From Gammaproteobacteria bacterium (GTDB lineage: Bacteria > Pseudomonadota > Gammaproteobacteria > GCA-001735895): a DNA stretch of 51,095 nucleotides. The notes beneath the pieces were generated by a model, which searched no databases, had not been told where the DNA came from, and saw only the letters and a list, made by a program, of their open reading frames with translations. This document shows positions 8,200 through 18,286 of this stretch, one piece after another (positions within the stretch are counted from its first letter, which is position 1; the number at the start of each line of letters is the position of its first letter). Where the stretch lies: positions 1 through 51,095 of the forward strand of contig JAJDOF010000146.1 in NCBI GenBank assembly GCA_022340305.1. Reading direction: 5' to 3'. The position numbers and the translations under genes were made by a program.

Positions 8200-10201
8200 C
8201 TCACCGGCGAGTCAGTCCAGGGTAGGGCTGTGCTGCGGGCTGAGCTTGCTCATCGCCGGCCTGTTGAACCCGGTGATCGCTGCAAGCTTCGAGCATCGTG
8301 TCGAGGTCGAGCTGCAACCGGTCAGCGGCGAGATTCGCATACAGGATCAGCTCAGGGTCGAGGGCATAAGGGAACTTCGCTTCAGGCTGGCGGCGTGGCT
8401 TGCGCAAGTCGAGGTTGAGGTCGATGGCGTGCAGGTCGAAATGCAGCGCCAGGGTGGTGATTCGGTTATCGCTTTGCCCGGTAACGGCGTTTACCGAATC
8501 GATTTTGACATGCGCGGTAAAGTGCCCGCCCGTGATCAGGAAAATACCCGGGAGCTGACGAGTAGCAGCGCCGCAGACGGGGTTTATCTGCCGGGCTACG
8601 ATGGCTGGATTCCGCATCCGGCGGGCAGGTTGATGGACTATCAGCTGGTGGTAAGCGTTCCATCCGCGCAGCGAGCCGTCGTCACCGGCAAGCTGGTCGA
8701 TGAACAACTCAGCGACGGCGCCTACCGCGCAAGCTTCACCGGCTCCCAGTTCACCGAAGCTCCCTCGCTGTTTGCCGGGCCTTACCAACTGCGTGAGCGC
8801 CAGTGGCAGGGGCTGCGCTTGCGTACCTACTTCCATGCGGAGCTTGCCGGCCAGGCTGACGCCTATCTCGAGGCTGCCGAGGGCTATCTCGAACGTTATC
8901 AAAACACCATTGGCGATTATCCTTATGCCGATTTTCACATCATTTCGGCACCGTTGCCGGTCGGGCTTGGCTTTCCAGGCCTGACCTATGTCGATCGTCG
9001 CATCGTGCCATTGCCGTTCATGCGCTCGCGCTCGCTGGCGCACGAGGTATTGCACAATTGGTGGGGTAACGCTGTCACCGTGGACTACGCCAGTGGCAAC
9101 TGGGCCGAGGGGTTGACTACATTCATGGCCGATTATGGGCTCGAACGGGACAAGGGAGATGCCGCGGCGCGCGCCATGCGCGTCAAGTGGTTGCGCGATT
9201 ACTCCGCGCTGCCCGCTGCGCGCGATCGGCCGGTCCGTGACTTCAGGTCGAAACAGCACCAGGCCGCGCAGGTAATCGGCTACAACAAGGTCGCTTTCAT
9301 TTTCCATATGCTGAGCCTTGAAATTGGACAGCAGGCCTTCGACGACGGAATCCGCGCTTTCTGGCGCGCACGCCGCTTTGCCAGGGCATCCTGGCAGGAT
9401 TTGCAGGTGGCCTTTGAACAGGCCGCGGGGCGTCGACTCGACTGGTTTTTCCGCCAGTGGCTGGATCGAGCCGGGGCGCCAAGGCTCAGCCTCGGCAGTC
9501 ACCGGGTGGATACGGTCGATGGCGGTTACCGAACCCGTATCGAAATCCTGCAACCGGTGCCGGGTTATCGATTTGGCCTCGACGTGGCGTTGACTACCGA
9601 GACCGGTACGGAGCGACGTCGCCTGTTCATCGAAGATCGCTTGACCCGGCTTGAGTGGATCACGCCCAGCAAGCCAGGGGCCATTCAATTCGATCCGCAA
9701 TCCGATTTATTCCGACGCCTGCAGACCAGCGAAACGCCTCCCATATTGCGCGATGTCACACTCAATCCGGCGACCGTCACATTGATCGCCAGTGAACAAC
9801 CCGCATTTGCCCAAAGCGCACAAACGCTGGCCGGCCAACTGCTGGATAGCGCCCCGCACTTTCTCCAGCCGGGACAGTCGCGTGAACCCACACAACCGCT
9901 GCTATTGATCACCTCGGCTGATCGCCTTGCCGGGCAACTCGAACGCCTGCAGTTGCAGGTACCCGGCGAATTTGCGGACGTCGATTTCGGTGCCGTAGCC
10001 TGGACCGCGCGCCTGGCAAACAATACGCCGGTGCTGGTAGTCAGTGCACAATCCACCGCGCAGTTGCAGGCGTTACTGCGGCCCCTGCCGCATTACGGTG
10101 GGCAGAGCTACGTACTGTTTGATGACGGTCGCGCACAGAGCCGCGGCATATGGCCGTTGCCACGCGGCGCCCTGTACAGGGACCTCGTAACGCCAAACTG
10201 A
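8192..10201 (+). CDS. M1-type zinc aminopeptidase-like protein, exported
   Basis: 669 residues. The signal peptide spans about 1-30 (hydrophobic LCCGLSLLIAGLL, then VIAASF). A beta-rich N-terminal domain is followed by a gluzincin catalytic domain with His283-Glu-x-x-His287 in HEVLHNWWGN and the third zinc ligand Glu305 in NWAEGL, the M1 spacing. The GxMEN exopeptidase loop of classical M1 enzymes is replaced by GLGFPGLTYVD, so substrate preference may differ. Residues about 500-669 form an extra domain with no motif I recognise. Start is TTG at 8192, inside the end of the ChaN gene; it is the only start giving a full signal peptide. Converges on the Rieske gene, six bases away. Confidence 0.85.
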   Translation: MNSSPASQSRVGLCCGLSLLIAGLLNPVIAASFEHRVEVELQPVSGEIRIQDQLRVEGIRELRFRLAAWLAQVEVEVDGVQVEMQRQGGDSVIALPGNGVYRIDFDMRGKVPARDQENTRELTSSSAADGVYLPGYDGWIPHPAGRLMDYQLVVSVPSAQRAVVTGKLVDEQLSDGAYRASFTGSQFTEAPSLFAGPYQLRERQWQGLRLRTYFHAELAGQADAYLEAAEGYLERYQNTIGDYPYADFHIISAPLPVGLGFPGLTYVDRRIVPLPFMRSRSLAHEVLHNWWGNAVTVDYASGNWAEGLTTFMADYGLERDKGDAAARAMRVKWLRDYSALPAARDRPVRDFRSKQHQAAQVIGYNKVAFIFHMLSLEIGQQAFDDGIRAFWRARRFARASWQDLQVAFEQAAGRRLDWFFRQWLDRAGAPRLSLGSHRVDTVDGGYRTRIEILQPVPGYRFGLDVALTTETGTERRRLFIEDRLTRLEWITPSKPGAIQFDPQSDLFRRLQTSETPPILRDVTLNPATVTLIASEQPAFAQSAQTLAGQLLDSAPHFLQPGQSREPTQPLLLITSADRLAGQLERLQLQVPGEFADVDFGAVAWTARLANNTPVLVVSAQSTAQLQALLRPLPHYGGQSYVLFDDGRAQSRGIWPLPRGALYRDLVTPN

Positions 10202-10207
10202 TCGAGA

Positions 10208-11377
10208 TCAGGCTGCCTTAAGCTTGCGCGCCATCCACTGGTGGAAGTGATGCGTCGGGTTGTCCATTACCGGCGAGAAAACGCCGCCGCCGTAGCCCGG
10301 CGAACGTCGGCCACTCTGCATGCCTTCGACCGCGTCGATATCCTCGGCAAACACCACGCGCCAGGATTCGAGCGTGGCATTGCGACTCGCTGCGTGCTGG
10401 TCGCCGACGGCCTCGTCGTCGACATAGTACAGGCGCAGATGTTCCCTGGAACACTCGCTGGATACAGGCTCGACAATCATCGCAAATGCATGATCAGCCT
10501 GGATACCGAGCAGGACGTTCGGATAGAATGCGACGTACTCTGCCTGTTCGAGTTTCTCCTCTGGCCATTCGGGGAAGCGCGGTAACGCTGTGCCAACCTC
10601 GTCGCTCAAGCGATAAGCGTAGCTGCCCTGGCCGCCGAAATCGTCGCCATACATGATGTGGTAATGGTCCTCGAGGCGCGAATAGGTGTTCAGGCTGGGA
10701 TGGATCCACGGCAGGTGGTAGCTTTCGCAATAGTTTTCTACGGCGAGTTTCCAGTTTGATTTCACCTCGATTTCGAGGCCCTTGCCGTTGACTGCCGCGC
10801 GCATGCGCTCGAGTCCGGTGTTGCCGAGAAAGGGCTCCCATTTCTCGGTCAGCGGCTTGACGTAGTCCTCGAAAGCGGGTGCATCGCCTGATAAATTGAC
10901 AAATATGACGTCCATCCACACTGCCGAGCGCACCGGTTTCAGGCCGTGTTCACAGTGATTGAAGCCGTCAATTTTTTGCTGGCCGATACCGCCGAGATGC
11001 GGTGTACCCTTGAGTTCGCCGTCCAGGCTATAGGACCAGGAGTGATACTTGCAGCGCAATGCGCCCTGGACTTCCATTTCATTGTGTACCAGCAACATAC
11101 CACGGTGGCTGCAGACGTTGTGAAACACCCTGATCTCGTTTTGCTTGTTGCGCAGTATGAGCAGTGGCAGGCCCATGAATTCGACCGGTTTGACATAACC
11201 TTTCCTGGGCAGATCGCTGGCAAACCAGAGCCCCGCCCAGCCTTTGCCGAGCACCTTGTCGCGTTCGTGCGCAAAAAAGGTTTCGCTGGTATAGGCCTGG
11301 TTTGGCAATCCCGTCGCTTTTCCGATCGGTTGCAGGATTGCGTCCAGGGCTACGCTCGGCACCATGTCTGGGTTCAT
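10208..11377 (-). CDS. Rieske non-haem iron oxygenase, alpha subunit
   Basis: 389-residue terminal oxygenase component. The Rieske [2Fe-2S] ligands are Cys89 and His91 (CSHRG) and Cys109 and His112 (CKYHSW). The mononuclear iron histidines are His221 and His226 in ENYCESYHLPWIHP, and the preceding acidic residues can bridge the two centres. This ENYCESYH pattern is shared with quaternary-amine and aromatic oxygenases (choline, carnitine, stachydrine or salicylate types); the substrate cannot be set from sequence. No reductase or ferredoxin gene lies beside it, so electron donors must be encoded elsewhere. ATG at 11377 with GAGG upstream. Divergent from a LysR gene that probably regulates it. 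Confidence 0.9.
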   Translation of the reverse strand: MNPDMVPSVALDAILQPIGKATGLPNQAYTSETFFAHERDKVLGKGWAGLWFASDLPRKGYVKPVEFMGLPLLILRNKQNEIRVFHNVCSHRGMLLVHNEMEVQGALRCKYHSWSYSLDGELKGTPHLGGIGQQKIDGFNHCEHGLKPVRSAVWMDVIFVNLSGDAPAFEDYVKPLTEKWEPFLGNTGLERMRAAVNGKGLEIEVKSNWKLAVENYCESYHLPWIHPSLNTYSRLEDHYHIMYGDDFGGQGSYAYRLSDEVGTALPRFPEWPEEKLEQAEYVAFYPNVLLGIQADHAFAMIVEPVSSECSREHLRLYYVDDEAVGDQHAASRNATLESWRVVFAEDIDAVEGMQSGRRSPGYGGGVFSPVMDNPTHHFHQWMARKLKAA

Positions 11378-11483
11378 AGGTCTTATCCTCTATATCAAGC
11401 CTGAATCCAGGCATACTGGTTCTGAAACGTAAACATTGCGCCAAAATCTGTATTTTGACAATATTAAAAAACTTCTCTCAGGC

Positions 11484-11498
11484 TTTACTTAAAGTAAA
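11484..11498. promoter_or_regulatory. Palindrome, candidate LysR operator
   Basis: TTTACTT-A-AAGTAAA is a perfect 7-bp dyad around a central A, and contains the T-N11-A pattern of LysR binding sites. It lies 11 bases before the LysR start codon and 106 bases before the divergent oxygenase start, a position suited to autorepression. A TTGACA at 11455-11460 could be a -35 element reading toward the LysR gene, though no good -10 follows at 16-18 bp. Confidence 0.45.
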
Positions 11499-11509
11499 CT
11501 CATAAACCC

Positions 11510-12415
11510 ATGGCCCGCCGCTTTTACCAGTTACCCAGCCTGACCGGGTTAAATACCTTCGATGCCTGCGCGCGCCACGGCAGCTTCACCGCGGCCGCGA
11601 GTGAGCTCGGCGTTACCCTGGGGGCGGTCAGCCGCCAGGTCAAGGCGCTAGAGTCCGAGCTCGATTGCCCGTTGTTTCTGCGACTGCACCGTGGCGTCGA
11701 ACTGACCCCCGCGGGAATCGATCTGTTTCAGACGCTGAGCTCGAGTTTTCAACAGATCGGTCGCTTGTGCCAGGAGTTCAGGAACCGCGCCGGCAGAGCC
11801 GAGGTCACGCTGGCGGCAACGACTGCTTTTGCCTCATTGTGGCTGATGCCACGCATCGGTGGTTTCTGGCAGAAATACCAGGACATTAACCTCAATCATG
11901 CCATTTCTGACAATCCGCTCGACAGTGGCTTTATGAATGCCGATATTCGCATCCGCTACGGTGATGGTCATTGGCGCGGTGAGAAAACGACCAAATTATT
12001 TGATGATCGGATCTACCCGGTTTGTGGCCAGGCCTTTGCCGAGCTGCATGACTTGCGCGGCGCCGATGATCTGCTGAAACACCCCTTGTTACAGCTCGAC
12101 AGCGTCGATCCGGCCTGGAGCGGATGGGAATTGCCATTGGCACAATGGAACTGTGATATCGGCCGGGCTAATTTTCGGCGTTTCAATAACTACGTGGTTG
12201 CATTACAGGCGGCCGAGGAAAACCAGGGCATTCTGCTCGGCTGGCACTCGCAGGTGGGTGCGTTGGTCGAGCGCGGCGAGCTGGTGCGCATCGGTACCAT
12301 GGAAATCGACGCGCCAGGTTCATTTTACCTGGCCTGGGCAGAGAATCGTCCACTCTCGGATTCGGCGTCGCGCCTGCACGACTGGTTGCTCGAGGCGGGC
12401 AAACGACAGTACTGA
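11510..12415 (+). CDS. LysR-family transcriptional regulator (GcvA-like)
   Basis: 301 residues. The N-terminal winged helix-turn-helix is clear: LTGLNTFDACARHGSFTAAASELGVTLGAVSRQVKALES occupies roughly residues 9-48, with variation typical of the GcvA/AmpR subgroup. Residues about 90-295 form the periplasmic-binding-like effector domain. ATG at 11510. By its divergent arrangement with the Rieske oxygenase it is the likely controller of that gene; the effector is probably the oxygenase substrate. Followed convergently by the HExxH protein gene after 53 bases. Confidence 0.9.
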   Translation: MARRFYQLPSLTGLNTFDACARHGSFTAAASELGVTLGAVSRQVKALESELDCPLFLRLHRGVELTPAGIDLFQTLSSSFQQIGRLCQEFRNRAGRAEVTLAATTAFASLWLMPRIGGFWQKYQDINLNHAISDNPLDSGFMNADIRIRYGDGHWRGEKTTKLFDDRIYPVCGQAFAELHDLRGADDLLKHPLLQLDSVDPAWSGWELPLAQWNCDIGRANFRRFNNYVVALQAAEENQGILLGWHSQVGALVERGELVRIGTMEIDAPGSFYLAWAENRPLSDSASRLHDWLLEAGKRQY

Positions 12416-12468
12416 AAACCCTGTCGATTACCGGCAGGCGGCTCACCGGTACAGAATCGCTGCTGGCT

Positions 12469-12999
12469 TCAGCCTTCGCGTAAACGCCAGGCCAGGCGCT
12501 TTTGCTGGTCCAGGATCCCGTGCCGGCCGAGCCACTGTAAGGCATCGTCAGCATCGGTTTCGAACCAGGCCTGGCTCGAGCCGAGGCGGAAACTGTAGCC
12601 CCAGGCATCCATGTCAGCGAACATGCGCGCGCGCCCCATGCCGGCGAGTTGCTCGGCGAGCAGGACCTGCAGGTAACAAACCGCGGTTTCCTCGGCCTCG
12701 TCACTGGCGGCATTGGTGTCGAGACAGCGACGTCGTGCCGGTGATACACAGATGTAGTGGCAGGCTTCGTGCAGGATAGAGTGCAACGGTGTGTCGCCGC
12801 GCGCATACAGGTTGTTTGCCCTGATACCCGCCTCGTCGTCGCCCCAGTAACTGCCCGGAATGGGCTGCCGGTCGTCGCAGCGAACCAGTTGCAGGTCAAA
12901 TCGCGCCAGCAGCCTGACGAGTTGCGTCGACTCAAACTCCGCCAGGCGCAGTACCGTTGCTATTCGGGCCTCTACTCGAGGCGCCGTGTCAGTCGGCAT
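12469..12999 (-). CDS. Uncharacterised zincin-like HExxH protein
   Basis: Not a family I can name. 176 residues, no signal peptide or membrane segment. The centre holds LHSILHEACHYI with the zinc-site pattern His77-Glu78-x-x-His81, and an acidic stretch ASDEAEETAVCYLQ about 24 residues later (Glu101, Glu103, Glu104) can supply a third ligand, as in gluzincins. Preceding residues YWGDDEAGIRANNLYARGDTP look like a substrate-groove strand. Its start overlaps the end of the TetR gene by 11 bases, so the two are co-transcribed and perhaps coupled. It may be a cytoplasmic peptidase or a metal-binding protein; no catalytic claim can be made. Confidence 0.7.
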   Translation of the reverse strand: MPTDTAPRVEARIATVLRLAEFESTQLVRLLARFDLQLVRCDDRQPIPGSYWGDDEAGIRANNLYARGDTPLHSILHEACHYICVSPARRRCLDTNAASDEAEETAVCYLQVLLAEQLAGMGRARMFADMDAWGYSFRLGSSQAWFETDADDALQWLGRHGILDQQKRLAWRLREG

Positions 13000-13576
13000 A
13001 GGCCTGCAGTAACCTGGTAATGGTTTGTTGCAGGCGCCACCACTCCTCGGTCTTGTATTGTTGCGATTGCTTACGCGTGCGAATCACCAGGTAATTGATC
13101 GCGGCGCCGAACACACCGAGAATACCGCCGATATCGATGTTCGGCTGGTGATAATAGGCGCGGATGCGCTTCACCAGCTCCATGCCGCGCTCGCTACGGG
13201 TGCGCCCCAGGCGCTGTGTCAGGCAGTTCTGGGCGGACATTTCCCAGGCCATGATCTCCAGCGCCAGCGGGCGTGATTCCAGTGCGGTGACATAGCGGTT
13301 GAGTAAGCTTTGCAGGTAGTCGGGCAGCGGGATCGCGCTGCATTCGGCTGCGCTTTCGGTGATGATTTCGTCGACCTCCCACCACAGGGTAGTGGTTTCA
13401 GCAAACGCCAGCAGCAATTCATCAAAGCCACCGAAGTAGCGGTAAATCAAAACCTTGTCACAGCCGGCGCGGCGTGCGATGGCATTGATGCCGACCGCTG
13501 GGTAACCCTGCTCCAGCAGTATCGAACCTACTGCATCGATCAGGCGCTGTTCGGTTTTAAGTCTGCTTCTGGTCAT
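12989..13576 (-). CDS. TetR-family transcriptional regulator
   Basis: 195 residues from the ATG at 13576. The N-terminal helix-turn-helix reads TEQRLIDAVGSILLEQGYPAVGINAIARRAGCDKVLIYRYFGG split over about residues 8-50, the normal TetR layout; the ligand domain that follows is not assigned to a subgroup. The chosen start overlaps the end of mazG by 20 bases and has an AGG a few bases upstream; ATG 13594 would extend it by six residues. The gene is between mazG and the HExxH protein on one strand, so it may regulate the latter. Confidence 0.85.
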   Translation of the reverse strand: MTRSRLKTEQRLIDAVGSILLEQGYPAVGINAIARRAGCDKVLIYRYFGGFDELLLAFAETTTLWWEVDEIITESAAECSAIPLPDYLQSLLNRYVTALESRPLALEIMAWEMSAQNCLTQRLGRTRSERGMELVKRIRAYYHQPNIDIGGILGVFGAAINYLVIRTRKQSQQYKTEEWWRLQQTITRLLQAYAD

Positions 13577-14372
13577 CCTTTGCCTGCTGGTCAACATGGA
13601 TTTTGGATTCTTGCCAGAAACGTTCCATCTGGTCGAGCTCACGCTGATTCATGTTGATGCCGGCCGCTTGCATCTGCTGTTGCACGTACGCAAAACGGCG
13701 TTGAAATTTTTGATTGGTACGACGCAACGACATTTCAGCACTGACCCGGGCATGGCGCGCCAGGTTGACGCAGACAAACATCAGATCGCCGAGTTCATCG
13801 CTGATCGCATCTTTGTCGCCGCTACTGAACGCCTGTTTCAGTTCCGCCAGCTCTTCTTCCAGTTTGTCGAATACCAGGCCGATATCGGGCCAGTCGAAAC
13901 CCGATTTAGCTGCTTCCTGCTGAATCTGTCGAGCACGGTAAATTGCCGAGTTGGCGCCGGAATCGTCCGCCAGTGTGTGCTCCTTTGTCCGGGTTGCTTT
14001 TTCCTGCTGCTTTACCGCCTGCCATTGCTGCGCCAGGGCTTCATCGCTCCACTGTTGATCGCGTGCGTCGCCAAATACATGGGGGTGTCGACGCAGCATC
14101 TTGTCGGTTATATCCCGTGCAACATCGTCGAAATCGAACTGTCCCTTTTCCTCGGCGATGCGCGCATGAAACACGATATTGAACAGCAGATCGCCGAGCT
14201 CCTCTTTGAGGTTCTCGGTATCGTCGCGCTCGATCGCATCGATCAATTCATGGGTTTCATCGAGGGTATGGCCCGCGATGCTGCGACTGGTCTGGCGAAT
14301 ATCCCATGGGCAGCCGTTCTCGGGATGACGCAGGTCCTCCATGACTTGTAGCAGGCTTTCGATTGCGCTCAT
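13557..14372 (-). CDS. mazG: Nucleoside triphosphate pyrophosphohydrolase MazG
   Basis: 271 residues with two MazG-type helical repeats. The first, about residues 25-95, has HELIDAIERDD and EELGDLLFNIVFHA; the second, about 165-235, has EEELAELKQAFSSGD and DELGDLMFVCVNLARHA, both supplying the E-x-x-E/E-x-x-D magnesium-binding pattern. It hydrolyses NTPs or dNTPs to monophosphates and pyrophosphate and cleans nucleotide pools, with a reported link to ppGpp metabolism in E. coli. N-terminus LRHPENGCPWD is the family signature. ATG at 14372; followed by the TetR gene with a 20-base overlap. Confidence 0.93.
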   Translation of the reverse strand: MSAIESLLQVMEDLRHPENGCPWDIRQTSRSIAGHTLDETHELIDAIERDDTENLKEELGDLLFNIVFHARIAEEKGQFDFDDVARDITDKMLRRHPHVFGDARDQQWSDEALAQQWQAVKQQEKATRTKEHTLADDSGANSAIYRARQIQQEAAKSGFDWPDIGLVFDKLEEELAELKQAFSSGDKDAISDELGDLMFVCVNLARHARVSAEMSLRRTNQKFQRRFAYVQQQMQAAGINMNQRELDQMERFWQESKIHVDQQAKDDQKQT

Positions 14373-14727
14373 CGGCTCTCTTGCGTTTGACGGTTTAAAA
14401 CCCGGATAATACCGGCCTCACTAACCCGGCGATAGTATATTTCGTATTCAGGACTTAACGGATGTGCCAGATCAGGGCGCAGTTTACAGGTAATGGTCAT
14501 TCCATCGACAAGAGCTGCAACGCCGAGTTGGCGCCTCCTTGAAGGCCCTCCGCTTTGATGTCAGTAGCCTGGCCAAGCCTGCCTGTCCCCCAGGTGGCGT
14601 GCTCAGGACTTGCTTTAACAGAGCTCAAGTGGCGCTCTGATGCCCTTGCCGCGAACAGGCACGCGTTGGCTGAATACGCTATATACTAGCGCCGGGATAA
14701 TCACATAATCACAGCGGTTACCACCAT
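14373..14727. other. Intergenic region between mazG and amgK
   Basis: 355 bases between divergent genes. It must hold the promoters of both mazG and amgK. A TATACT at 14682-14687 is a possible -10 for amgK, but no acceptable -35 lies 16-18 bases upstream. I see no tRNA, no known small RNA signature, no coding frame with a plausible start, and no strong hairpin with a T-run. Confidence 0.5.
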
Positions 14728-16372
<1,645 letters not shown>

Positions 16373-16385
16373 GGCAGGTGATTAC

Positions 16386-18056
16386 TCAGGTCGTTGTCGG
16401 GTTAACGCTGTCTTCGATGCGGCGCAGGGGGGGGTCTTCGCCCGACTTGCTGCGACGCAGTGGGCTGCGCAGCTGACCTGCTTCTTCCAGGATCGGGTAG
16501 GCCACTGCAGCCAGGTGTGAATGGATACGCTTGAGATCGCGTAAGACGTCGAGCTGCATTGCGCTCAGTCCCGAATCGTAATCGTGGTCGTCGCGGATTT
16601 TCTGCAAGTGGTTGAGTACCGCTTTCTTTTCGCGCTTGGTGAACTTGTATTTTCTGGCCAGCAGGCTGCGCGCCATGGTGATATCACCCGAGGTAAAGAC
16701 ACTGAGCGATAATTGAAAGCTTGCCAGCACCGGTTGATAGAGGCTGTTGATGTCTTCGCGGTCCTGCAGCGACATCTTGCTGCGCGTCGCCAGTTTCTTT
16801 TGCAGGATATTCTGGATCAGGTCGTCTGAAATGATATCTCCGATGTGCTCCAGATTGGTTGCAAAACCCAGGATTTCATTGCAGCGCTTGCTTTCTTTCT
16901 CCCCCAGGGTTTCACGTGCAAGGGCGGTCAGGTAACGTTTCACACCGTCGTAAAAGGCATTAACCATCTCGTCCATTTCGCGGGTTTGCCAGGCGAGCTC
17001 GGTGTCATTTTTTTTCAACGCGATAAAGGTATTGCGCAGCATGCGCTCGACCACTTCTCCCATCCGCAGGACTTCGCGTTCGGCATTCAGCAAGGCGACC
17101 AGCGGCGTTTCAAATGCACCCCGGTCGAGATCTCGCGGCAACATCATGTCGCTGCTGGTGTCATCTTCCGGGATCAGTTTTTCGGTGACTGCCACCATGC
17201 GGTCGATCAGTGGGAAGAAAACGATCACCAGCGCCAGGTTGAAGAGCATGTGGAAATTGGCGATCTGACGCGCATTATCGATCTGGAAGAGTGATAGCTC
17301 AGTGGCGATCAGGCCGACAAACGGCAACGTCACGATGACACCGCAAATACGTATCAAGAGATTGCCTAGTGGTGGCTGTCGAGCCGCGCGATTGTCACTG
17401 AGGGTGGCGATGAATGGTGGGATTGCACTGCCGATGTTAGCGCCGAGGACAAAGGTAAAGGCAACAGTGATGTCGAGCGCATTGGTGCTCGCCAGGGTGA
17501 TGATCAGCAATACTGTGGCCAGGCTGGAGTGCGAGGCCCAGGCGATGATGGCGCCAAAAACAACGGCCAGCAAGAGGTCTTCACCGAGCGCGACAAAAAT
17601 CTGCTGAATGATCAGTGACTCGCGCATCGGCAGGGATGCCGCCACAATCAGCTTCAACGCCAGCAGCATCATGCCGAGACCGAGCAGCATACGCCCGACA
17701 TCACGGCGGCGCCCACCCGGAGAGTAAGTGAAGAGCGCCACACCGAAAGCGATCAGCAGCGGCGACAACACGGAAAAATCGAAGGTTAGAATTTGCGCGA
17801 CAAGCGTGGTGCCGACATCGGCGCCGAGCATGATGGCGAGAGCCGTCGCCGTGGTGAGGATGCCCTGGCCGGTGAACGACGAGGTCAGCAATGCCGTTGC
17901 ACTGCTGCTTTGCAGCAGCATGGTAACCCCGAGGCCGGACAGCAGCGCCTTGAAGCGATTGTTCAGGCTGGCGCCGAGTACACCGCGAATTTCGCCACCC
18001 CAGCCCTCGGAAATGCCGATGCGCACCATGCGCAGGCCCCATAGCAGGAGCGCCAC
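16386..18056 (-). CDS. Na/Pi-cotransporter family protein with PhoU-like C-terminus
   Basis: Residues 1-310 form the NptA/SLC34-type transporter with the repeated QSSSATALLTSS and related motifs that bind phosphate and sodium; the C-terminal 220 residues resemble PhoU (helical; contains FATNLEHIGDIISDDL). Function is sodium-driven phosphate uptake or export (YjbB type). The given start, GTG at 18056, is the first standard start codon in the frame, but the frame stays open to about 18132 and the transporter-like sequence LVNLIGG continues upstream of it. A perfect AGGAG at 18103-18107 sits seven bases before an ATA codon at 18095. The true N-terminus is probably 18095 or the CTG at 18077. Confidence 0.88.
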   Translation of the reverse strand: MALLLWGLRMVRIGISEGWGGEIRGVLGASLNNRFKALLSGLGVTMLLQSSSATALLTSSFTGQGILTTATALAIMLGADVGTTLVAQILTFDFSVLSPLLIAFGVALFTYSPGGRRRDVGRMLLGLGMMLLALKLIVAASLPMRESLIIQQIFVALGEDLLLAVVFGAIIAWASHSSLATVLLIITLASTNALDITVAFTFVLGANIGSAIPPFIATLSDNRAARQPPLGNLLIRICGVIVTLPFVGLIATELSLFQIDNARQIANFHMLFNLALVIVFFPLIDRMVAVTEKLIPEDDTSSDMMLPRDLDRGAFETPLVALLNAEREVLRMGEVVERMLRNTFIALKKNDTELAWQTREMDEMVNAFYDGVKRYLTALARETLGEKESKRCNEILGFATNLEHIGDIISDDLIQNILQKKLATRSKMSLQDREDINSLYQPVLASFQLSLSVFTSGDITMARSLLARKYKFTKREKKAVLNHLQKIRDDHDYDSGLSAMQLDVLRDLKRIHSHLAAVAYPILEEAGQLRSPLRRSKSGEDPPLRRIEDSVNPTTT

Positions 18057-18286
18057 GCCTCCAATGAGGTTGACCAGTATGATGCTGCCGTTTATTCCGA
18101 GACTCCTGCGATGAGCACTTAAGTTATTGCTTTATCTATCTGTTAATTAAAGAATAATAGCAGATTGTCGCGATGTTCTATGAACTGTTTTGGTGCGAAG
18201 CAGCACTTTAAGCCGCCATCGCCCGCTGTAAAAGTTGATTTAGCCATCGGTTGCTATAGGTTTGACGAATAAGGGGCAGTGGCGCA

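Noticed and set aside
8201-9700. Long reverse-strand open frame (499 codons) under the M1 peptidase gene
   Set aside because: It is the antisense frame of a strongly coding forward gene with an intact zinc motif; its product has no domain, signal peptide or ribosome binding site.
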